Source of the DNA: JACKBJ01 sp964549495 | Lineage (GTDB): Bacteria > Chloroflexota > Anaerolineae > Epilineales > Epilineaceae | Assembly: GCA_964549495.1 (NCBI GenBank) | Contig: CAZJWJ010000129.1 | Location: 1 to 11,445 of the forward strand | Length of the DNA: 11,445 nucleotides | Direction of reading: 5' to 3' | Part shown: positions 1 through 5,685 of the stretch, piece by piece | Position numbering within the stretch: position 1 is the first letter of the stretch | How the letters are laid out: every line of letters starts with the position of its first letter | Translations under genes and position numbers: made by a program | Notes under the pieces: generated by a model | Seen by the model: only the letters and a program-made list of their open reading frames with translations | Told to the model about the DNA's origin: nothing | Database searches by the model: none

Positions 1-291
1 TTGTCCACAGGGGCATTGGGAGGCTACGATCCGACCGCGACAGAGTCAGAAGCCGCACGCGATCGCAGCATCCCGATCACCTTCGGCCGAGCCAGATTTC
101 ATCCTTCCAGGTTAGGGCCCGTCAATCGACAAGAGGCGCAACCGAGGGCGGTGCTGCGCCTCATATTGATCGACAGGCCCTCAGATCCAGCGGTGTTCCG
201 GGCGGCTGCGCGAGCCTGGATCCAATCATCTAGCGCCGCAGCGCCATTTCGTGACTCAGGCGGTCGTGACGTCTCGTCGAGCGCTCGCTGC
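1..291. other. Intergenic region without a supportable gene
   Basis: I see no convincing coding sequence here. A frame on the plus strand stays open from the window edge to 303, but it has no ribosome binding site, low-complexity Arg/Ala/Ser content and no recognisable motif. The notable content is a long imperfect hairpin at 114-181. A single DnaA-box-like 9-mer (TTGTCCACA) sits at bases 1-9. No tRNA-like sequence was recognised. The stretch lies downstream of the minus-strand gene that ends at 292, so it may hold that gene's 3' untranslated region. Confidence 0.5.
114..181. repeat. Long imperfect inverted repeat / hairpin
   Basis: The left arm at 114-140 and the right arm at 155-181 pair over 27 positions: 22 Watson-Crick pairs, one G-T wobble and four isolated mismatches. 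The loop is 14 bases. The closing inner stem is a perfect 8 bp (GAGGCGCA with TGCGCCTC) and the outer stem starts AGGGCC/GGCCCT. Neither flank has a clean T-run, so it is not a textbook intrinsic terminator. It lies about 110 nt downstream of the stop of the minus-strand gene ending at 292. It could be a 3' structure or terminator for that gene, a small structured RNA, or a palindromic mobile repeat of REP or MITE type. The pairing is directly visible; the role is inference. Confidence 0.6.
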
Positions 292-1092
292 CTATTGGCA
301 TGAAGCCCGAAACACCAGGCTGTTGAAGGTCGGGTGATGTGCACGGCCCGAGTCCTGCAGCACCAAGCAGGTGCGATAGGGGTTGTACGGACTGTGGGGT
401 TTCGCCCCGTCTCGTAGCTCGCCGAAGCCGGCAACGCTCGCCGGGTCGGTCAAGGCCGCCTCGAGTGCGTCCTCCGGCACCACGAGCTCCAAGCCCGGCG
501 CCACGCGAACACCTTGCGGGCCGCAGCCGGCAATGTCCAGATGCGCGATGATCGGGGATCCGGCGGCTCGATCCTGCGGCACGCCGGCGAACTCGCCGCC
601 TGATTTGAAGGCAGCCTCGAACTGATCGTAGTCATTGCGATCGCCGATCACGCCAAAGAACAGCGTCTCGCACATCAGGTCGGCTACGACATCATCGAAG
701 CCGAGGCTGACGACATCCACGCCGATCTCGCTGAGCTGCCTCACCGAGAAGCTCACCACCACGGCGCGCTTGGAAGCCGCGGGCATCATGTTCGGCGAGA
801 AGGTCCATGTGCCGCCCGGGGCGATGAGCCCGGAGCACTCCACCTTCGAGGGACCGGGTCGCGTCTGGGCCGTATCCCGGGCATCGAAGAACACCACCGC
901 GATCTTGGTCGAGTCGGGACCGACGTTGCGGATCGACAGCGCAGGGTCGCACATCGGCCCGCCGAAGCTATGGAGTTCGACCCACGAACTCCCGCGAGCA
1001 GCCTCGGCGGTACCGGAGTCCGCGCAGAAGAACAAGGCGATCGCGAAAACGGATGCAAGGCTGACCAGGAAGACAGAGGCAACTCGGGGCAT
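292..1092 (-). CDS. Secreted protein of unknown function, 266 aa, six cysteines in the mature part
   Basis: A start at 1092 (MPRVASVF...) is preferred over an in-frame ATG 90 bases upstream. It has a Shine-Dalgarno GGAAG 8 bases upstream and places a classical signal peptide at the N terminus: Arg3, a hydrophobic stretch at residues 5-22, and AEA at 29-31 as the likely cleavage site. Cys23 lies inside the signal but is preceded by L-F-F, so it is not a lipobox. The mature part has six cysteines, suggesting disulfides outside the cell. An early beta-rich segment resembles an Ig-like fold (SIRNVGP..., IAVVFFDA). I do not recognise a named family, and no catalytic motif is visible. The C terminus stops abruptly at ...FRASCQ after a strand-like segment, so the protein may be a shortened member of a longer surface-protein family. 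An intrinsic terminator at 1250-1288 separates it from the upstream surface operon, so it is probably transcribed on its own. No convincing promoter was found in 1093-1250. Confidence 0.8.
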   Translation of the reverse strand: MPRVASVFLVSLASVFAIALFFCADSGTAEAARGSSWVELHSFGGPMCDPALSIRNVGPDSTKIAVVFFDARDTAQTRPGPSKVECSGLIAPGGTWTFSPNMMPAASKRAVVVSFSVRQLSEIGVDVVSLGFDDVVADLMCETLFFGVIGDRNDYDQFEAAFKSGGEFAGVPQDRAAGSPIIAHLDIAGCGPQGVRVAPGLELVVPEDALEAALTDPASVAGFGELRDGAKPHSPYNPYRTCLVLQDSGRAHHPTFNSLVFRASCQ

Positions 1093-1249
1093 GGGGCGTG
1101 CTTCCTTTCGTGTGGGGCAAGGGCCGGACACCAAGCTCAGACGCAGCAACCACCAATGCGTTACGGTCGGTTCACCATGCAACGGACCTCAGCATAGCTC
1201 CACGAATCGAAACCGGCTCGTGTCGCGGCCGCGCTCGATAGGAGCACGG

Positions 1250-1288
1250 AACAAGAAGCGCGGGGCGCCCTCTTGCGGAGGGCGCCCC
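1250..1288 (-). terminator. Intrinsic terminator of the surface-protein operon
   Basis: Bases 1262-1272 (GGGGCGCCCTC) and 1278-1288 (GAGGGCGCCCC) form a perfect 11-bp GC-rich stem with a 5-base loop. Read on the minus strand, the stem is followed by CGCTTCTTGTTCC, a moderately T-rich tail at 1249-1261. It lies about 70 nt beyond the stop of the 628-residue gene, where the operon's end is expected. On the plus strand no T-run follows, so it acts in the minus direction. Confidence 0.8.
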
Positions 1289-1358
1289 CGGGATGCGGCT
1301 TGGCTTCGGCTCGGACTCGGCCGGCGAGCCCGCGGTCGGCTAGCTGCCGTCTACCGGA

Positions 1359-3245
1359 CTAGCGACCCTTGGATCCGCCGACGCGGGACGAGGCGCGTTC
1401 CAACTCGACCGCGCCCGGCGTCGGCTCCTCAGGGGGGATGGTCACGTAGGTCGGCGGGGCGTAGACATCGAAGCGCTTGCTGAGGAAGGGCAGGAAGATC
1501 TGCGGCTCGGTGACGATCTCGACCTGGGCCTCGGCGGTCTCGCCGTCGACCGTGGCCCGCAGGCGCAGGCGGCCGTCGGCCTCGTCGCCAGCCATCAGGT
1601 AGAGGTTGTCGCAGCGGTAGCCCGGATCGCAAGGGTGCACCACGCTGAAGCCCTGGCTGCTGAGCAGTTCGGCTCGCTTGCCCAGTTCGACCACCTCGCG
1701 CATGCCCGTGCTGAGCTGCACGCGATCGTAGGCCAGGACGCCGGGCGTGACGATGTCGTTGGGATCGTTGATGATCTCGACGACCATCTGGGTGCCCGTG
1801 GCCACCGGTTCGCCGTTGGCGTCGGTGGCGAAGACCGACAGCGAGATTCGGCGGTCGCGATCCTGCAGGGCCGCCCGGTTGAGCTTGTTGCGGCGCAGGC
1901 CCTTGAACTCGACCATGGCAGCCGGCCCGATGACGCTGAAGTCGCCTCGGCCGGTGATCATCCCGGCCCCCTCGCCGTAGACCGCGTTGACGCGGGCGCG
2001 TGCCGCGACGTCGCCGCTGGTCAGGCTGACCGTGGCCACACCCTCGTCGAGCTCGGCCATGGCCGGCTCCACCGAACCCGCCGCGGACGGGTCGACCGCG
2101 AAGGCCAGGCTGGCGCCGTCGATGGCCAGGCAGTTGCGGTCGGTCACGTAGGCCGAGATCATCGCCTCGCGGTTGAGGCCCTCGACCAAGACCGTCTGGG
2201 CGTACATCGCCTCGGCGCCGCCGGCATACATCACGTCCAAGCGGCCGACGCTGCTGCTGTCGGCTTCCTCGGGCCCAGGGAAGATCATGTGCGGCTCACC
2301 GGTGTCGCCCACGCCCCAGGCCACGCTCTTGGTCGGCGAATCGGCCGGCTGGCCGTTGACCAGCTGGATGATGTCGGTGCTGTACTGCTGACAGCCGACG
2401 AACTCGTCATCGCCGTTGTAGCGACCCTCGACCGTCGGCAGACGCCAGCTCGAGAAGTCCTCCGGCAAGGCGTCCATGGCCGACTCCACGGCCGATGAAG
2501 CCGCCTCGAAACCGGTGGCCGCCTGCCCGATCAAGTCGCAGCCGCCCTGCGGATCGGGCCGGCCCGTCTCGGGCCGCAGCTTGGGCTTGGACGCGTCCAG
2601 CAGCGTCTCGGCATTGGCCAGGCTCTGGCGCGCCGCGCTCAGGCCCATCGAGAGCGCCTCGTCCTCGGCGATGTCCGGCATGGCGCCCATCGACTGCAGC
2701 GTGCGCGTCAGCTCCAACGTGGCGCTGCGCGCGCCCTCCAGGTGGTCGAAGACCTCCTTGAGCCAGTTCGAGTAGTCGTCGGTCGGATTGGGCTCGCTGG
2801 GCGGCCAGACCTCGGGCACCTCGGGGATGTCCTGGCACTTCTGGGCCAGCATGCTCACATCTTCGCCGAGCGAGGTCTCGCCGGAGGCCAGGTGGCTCTG
2901 GTAGGTCTCGATGAAGTCGGTCACCGAGATGACCGTGCTCCAGCTGCCCTCGCCGTTGAGCAAGGGCGTCTGCTGGCTGAAGACGTTGATGCCCGACAGG
3001 TCGGCCACTCGAAGCTGGTACTGCTGGCCCCGGGCGTTCTGGTACTCCAGGACGGCATGCACCTGCGAGGTGCCGCTGATGAAGCTGCGCGAGATCTCGC
3101 CGCCCTCATCCGTGCTCATGTACAAGTCGAGCACCAGGTCCTGATCGATGCCGTCGGGCCGGTCCGGCTGCTGGGCGAAGCCGAGGCTCGTCAGCGCCAG
3201 GCTGAGAGCGAGCGCTGCCAGCAAGGCGGAAGTGAAGCGGTGCAT
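1359..3245 (-). CDS. Secreted multidomain surface protein with shared N-terminal beta domain, helical insertion and Ig-like repeats (628 aa)
   Basis: The start at 3245 is clear: AAGGAGG precedes the ATG by about 6 bases. A signal peptide spans residues 1-24, with likely cleavage after GFA before QQPD. Residues about 35-110 form a beta domain with the F-x-x-G-T signature (F55, G58, T59, then VHAVLEY and NVF), as in the three upstream genes. A mostly helical stretch follows at about 150-270, and a strand with VNG at about 289-300 seems to return to the beta domain. Residues about 350-440 (ISAYVTD...) and 460-578 (ISLSVFATDANGEPV...) look like two Ig-like domains of bacterial Big_1 or invasin type, usually structural or adhesive. 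Then comes IFLPFLSKRF at 583-592, resembling the LP-rich tail motif of Chloroflexota surface proteins, followed by a Pro/Glu-rich tail with no membrane segment. The protein is probably released or bound non-covalently to the envelope. It is last in the operon, 133 bp after the 433-aa gene and just before a terminator. No enzymatic motif is seen. Confidence 0.88.
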   Translation of the reverse strand: MHRFTSALLAALALSLALTSLGFAQQPDRPDGIDQDLVLDLYMSTDEGGEISRSFISGTSQVHAVLEYQNARGQQYQLRVADLSGINVFSQQTPLLNGEGSWSTVISVTDFIETYQSHLASGETSLGEDVSMLAQKCQDIPEVPEVWPPSEPNPTDDYSNWLKEVFDHLEGARSATLELTRTLQSMGAMPDIAEDEALSMGLSAARQSLANAETLLDASKPKLRPETGRPDPQGGCDLIGQAATGFEAASSAVESAMDALPEDFSSWRLPTVEGRYNGDDEFVGCQQYSTDIIQLVNGQPADSPTKSVAWGVGDTGEPHMIFPGPEEADSSSVGRLDVMYAGGAEAMYAQTVLVEGLNREAMISAYVTDRNCLAIDGASLAFAVDPSAAGSVEPAMAELDEGVATVSLTSGDVAARARVNAVYGEGAGMITGRGDFSVIGPAAMVEFKGLRRNKLNRAALQDRDRRISLSVFATDANGEPVATGTQMVVEIINDPNDIVTPGVLAYDRVQLSTGMREVVELGKRAELLSSQGFSVVHPCDPGYRCDNLYLMAGDEADGRLRLRATVDGETAEAQVEIVTEPQIFLPFLSKRFDVYAPPTYVTIPPEEPTPGAVELERASSRVGGSKGR

Positions 3246-3378
3246 AGGATCCTCCTTGGAAACCTCTCTGCAGGATGACTAGGGTTGGGTTCGGCTGATC
3301 GGTTGGGGCGTGGCGGGGCGGGGAAGGCCCCGGGACGGAAGGGGATGGTCGGTGGATCGATAGGCCAAGGGCGCCGGC
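3246..3378 (-). other. Spacer between the 433-aa and 628-aa surface genes
   Basis: This 133-bp gap carries the strong ribosome binding site AAGGAGG of the downstream gene near 3250-3257. A 6-bp inverted repeat (TAGGCC-N9-GGCCTA, 3361-3381) overlaps the upstream stop codon. I found no convincing -35/-10 pair and no T-run, so read-through from the upstream gene is the simplest reading. Confidence 0.4.
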
Positions 3379-4680
3379 CTAGACCCGCCGGCGCAGCCAG
3401 ATCGCGATGGCCGCCAGGGCCAGGATACCCAAGCCGAGCACGGCCAGGTTGGGACCGTCGGAGTCGGGGACGCTCGCGTCGTCGGAGTCGTCTGAATCCG
3501 TGCCACCCGAACCATCGCCCGCGACCGGTGTCCAGGTCGCGCCGGCGCCGGGCTCTTGCTGGTTCGCGGCGTCGGAAGCCTGGCCCGACTCGGACGCGGC
3601 ATCGGCATCGCCCTCCGGATCGCCGCCGTTCTGCGAGGTCGCGCCGGCCTGTGCCAGGCGTGTCGGCGCCGTCTCGGCCTCCACGGTCGCCTCCTCGCTC
3701 AGTATGCCGGCTACCTCGGTGGCCCGGGCGGCGGCAGTGGGATTGTTCTCGACATCCGTCCGCTCGCTGCCGGTGACCGTGTCCACGTCATCGTCCGACT
3801 CGCGGGTCGGCCGCGGCGTGCGCGTGGGCTGGCTCGGGTCGATGGTGGCCGAGGGCTCACGGGTGGGCGGTGGCCGGTTGGTGGCGGTGGCCTCCGGCAG
3901 GCGCTCGTCGGTGACCCAGAACTCCATGCTCATCGAAGGCGAGCCGTTGATGGTCACCTCGAGCACGTAGGAGGTCGCCAGCTCGGCCTCGCTCTCCGGG
4001 ATGGCCAGGTCCGAAACGTCCGCGGCATAGTCCTGCAAGCTCTCGGCCGCTTCCGCGATCAGCTCGGCTTCGGTGAGCACCTGCGGGGCCAGAGCCTTGC
4101 GACCCTCGTCGTCGTCGACGTCGAGGGCTCGAAGATCGACGATCAGGTCCTCGATGTTGGCCACCGCCGAGCTCAGGTCATCCAGGTCGCGCGCCGGCCC
4201 GTTGGGTAGGCTCCAGATCTCCATCAGGCGAATCGAGTTCGCCAAGAAACCGGTGGCCGCGTCGATCGTGCTGACATAGGCGCGGTTGCCGGTGTCCGCC
4301 AGGTCCTGGGCATTCTGCTCCGTCGCATCGCCGTATTCGCTCAGGTTGCCGGCGATGCTCCGAAACATCTCGCTGCCGTCCAACTCGAAGGTGGCCGTGC
4401 CATCGCCGCTGAGCAGCTGGTCGTCCTCGAAGACCGGCAGGCCGCCCGGCGCGGTGACCCCGACGCCCATGCGGTGGCGCGAGGCGTCCTCGTAGTCGAA
4501 GAGCACGTAGAGGCGCTGCGTGCCGGCCGCGAAGACCGCCTCGTCGTCCCGCCCGAAGGCGCCGCTGCCGCTCTCGGCCTCGCCGAGGCGCAGGTTGCTC
4601 AGCTCCTGGGCCGAGATCGGGCTGGCGATCAGCCAGGCGAAGGTCAGGGCCAAGGCCAGGGCTCGCGTCAAGCTGCGCAT
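3379..4680 (-). CDS. Single-pass membrane protein with beta ectodomain, helical insertion and acidic Thr/Ser/Asp stalk (433 aa)
   Basis: A start at 4680 (MRSLTRALAL...) gives a clean signal peptide cut after ISA at residue 24 and has GGAG 8 bases upstream. An in-frame ATG at 4716 would add 12 residues and has a weaker, more distant AGGA; it cannot be excluded. Mature residues about 28-102 carry the shared beta signature (F50-x-x-G-T54, then LYVLFDY, later GLPVF and SGDGT). Residues about 104-232 are predicted helical and possibly coiled. Residues 236-258 (SYVLEVTING...FWVTDE) look like the closing strands of the same beta domain. A long disordered stalk rich in T, P, S, D and E spans about 262-408. 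It ends in a hydrophobic segment (about 410-428) and a basic LRRRV tail. Topology is therefore type I, with the bulk outside. No LPXTG motif precedes the anchor. It follows the 217-aa membrane gene with only 19-55 bp between, so the two are very probably co-transcribed. Function is unknown; a receptor, adhesin or scaffold role is inference. Confidence 0.88.
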   Translation of the reverse strand: MRSLTRALALALTFAWLIASPISAQELSNLRLGEAESGSGAFGRDDEAVFAAGTQRLYVLFDYEDASRHRMGVGVTAPGGLPVFEDDQLLSGDGTATFELDGSEMFRSIAGNLSEYGDATEQNAQDLADTGNRAYVSTIDAATGFLANSIRLMEIWSLPNGPARDLDDLSSAVANIEDLIVDLRALDVDDDEGRKALAPQVLTEAELIAEAAESLQDYAADVSDLAIPESEAELATSYVLEVTINGSPSMSMEFWVTDERLPEATATNRPPPTREPSATIDPSQPTRTPRPTRESDDDVDTVTGSERTDVENNPTAAARATEVAGILSEEATVEAETAPTRLAQAGATSQNGGDPEGDADAASESGQASDAANQQEPGAGATWTPVAGDGSGGTDSDDSDDASVPDSDGPNLAVLGLGILALAAIAIWLRRRV

Positions 4681-4735
4681 GGGGATCGCTCCGCTCATCG
4701 TCGTTGGCTGCATCATGTCGGACTCGTCCTGTGGG

Positions 4736-5389
4736 TTAGCTGCGGCGCATGGCCGACCAGCCGGCCCAGAGCACGATGCCGAAGAGCAGGACCATGCCGA
4801 GGCCGGCCAGGATCAAGAGCATGGGCGAGGCGCCGGGCGCGGTACCGTCGTCCGCGGGCGTCTCCAGGGTCGGCCCGGGCTGGGCCTGGCTGGACTCCGG
4901 CAAGGGGCTCTGCGGCGTCAGGACCAGCGCCGTCGCTTGCGCGTCCTGGGGCGTCGGGAAGGCCACCTCCTCGCCCACCGCCAGCTGGAAGCTGTCGGCC
5001 AGGTAGACCTCGTCGCCGACGTAGGCGTTGACCACGTACTCGCCGATGGGCAGCGGATCGCCGTGTTCGTAGCGCACCACGTAGGTGTTGGGCGAGTCGT
5101 AGCTCTGGCTCTCCTGGAAGAGGATGGCGCCCATATTGCCCAGGATCCGAACCTGCACGTTGGTCTCGGTGCTGCCGGTGAAGTCGAAGGCGATCTCCAG
5201 GTCGGTGCTGCCTTCCGGCAGGCGGTAGATCTGGTCACCGACATCGGCCGCCTCGCGCGGCAGCTCGACGCCCTCGGCATCGACCAGGCGCAGGTCACCG
5301 ACCGGGCTGGACTGGGCCAGGGCGGCCGGCGCCAGCGCGGCCGCGATCAGGCTCGCCAGCAAGACCATGTGGGGCAATCGCTTCAACAT
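4736..5389 (-). CDS. Small single-pass membrane protein with one exported beta-sandwich domain (217 aa)
   Basis: The frame stays open far upstream, but the start at 5389 (MLKRLPHMVLL...) fits a signal peptide ending at ALA (residues 23-25). It has AGGAG about 10 bases upstream; the Met at residue 8 has no ribosome binding site. Residues about 29-140 form one beta-rich domain: LRLVDAEG, then L57-P-E-G60-S, DLEIAFDF, VQVRILG, AILFQ, YVVRYEHG and GEYVVNAYVGDE, closing with SFQLAVG. This looks like the minimal form of the domain that the neighbouring proteins carry with insertions. A Pro/Thr/Gln-rich stalk (about 144-187) leads to a hydrophobic segment (189-210) and the basic tail MRRS, giving a type I topology with the domain outside the cell. 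No sortase motif or catalytic residues are seen. It is first in a probable three-gene operon with the 433-aa and 628-aa genes, and a promoter candidate lies about 220 bp upstream. It may be an assembly partner or anchor for the larger neighbours, but that is inference. Confidence 0.87.
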   Translation of the reverse strand: MLKRLPHMVLLASLIAAALAPAALAQSSPVGDLRLVDAEGVELPREAADVGDQIYRLPEGSTDLEIAFDFTGSTETNVQVRILGNMGAILFQESQSYDSPNTYVVRYEHGDPLPIGEYVVNAYVGDEVYLADSFQLAVGEEVAFPTPQDAQATALVLTPQSPLPESSQAQPGPTLETPADDGTAPGASPMLLILAGLGMVLLFGIVLWAGWSAMRRS

Positions 5390-5685
5390 CGGCTTGAATC
5401 TCCTCGCGCCACCCCGCGTGGGCCGCGCATGTCCATCGGTCGCTTCGGATCGGGTCGGTCCCGCTCCGCACCGCGGCAGTCTCGGGCAGGCCGCTGAGGC
5501 GGCCATGAAGTCGATCTGAGCGGGGCGTGAGCGCGCCGGCCGAGATCGTGGGCGGAGACCGCGATGGCGGCCACATCCCGTGCCGGGCCGGCGCTTCGAG
5601 ACCAAACAAGCATGATACACGCGCGGCCTTGGTGGGCAAAGAATTCGGACCGATATCCCCTGGCGCCGCGGCCCGGATCCGCCCG
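5390..5685 (-). other. 296-bp intergenic region with promoter and leader of the three-gene operon
   Basis: No gene is supportable here. The right part contains the promoter candidate at 5612-5639. The remainder would be a leader of about 215 nt. It includes a compact hairpin at 5489-5504 (GGCCGC, 4-base loop, GCGGCC) and the AGGAG ribosome binding site just before the start at 5389. No clear terminator for the 880-aa gene was found, so some read-through into the operon is possible. Confidence 0.45.
5612..5639 (-). promoter_or_regulatory. Putative sigma70-type promoter for the 217/433/628-aa operon
   Basis: Read on the minus strand, TTGCCC (5634-5639, 4 of 6 to TTGACA) is followed after 16 bp by TATCAT (5612-5617, 5 of 6 to TATAAT). 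Transcription would begin near 5604-5606 and give a leader of about 215 nt. It is the most AT-rich point in a GC-rich spacer. Its position, downstream of one gene's stop and upstream of the next operon, fits a promoter. Confidence 0.45.

Noticed and set aside
1..9. DnaA-box-like TTGTCCACA at the window edge, as a sign of a replication origin
   Set aside because: It is one box only, at the edge, with no cluster, AT-rich unwinding region or dnaA/dnaN nearby in the window.
1635..2498. A 287-aa plus-strand frame inside the 628-aa gene
   Set aside because: The composition is that of a shadow frame (His/Asp/Val/Gly), and the minus-strand gene has a signal peptide, domains and a strong ribosome binding site.
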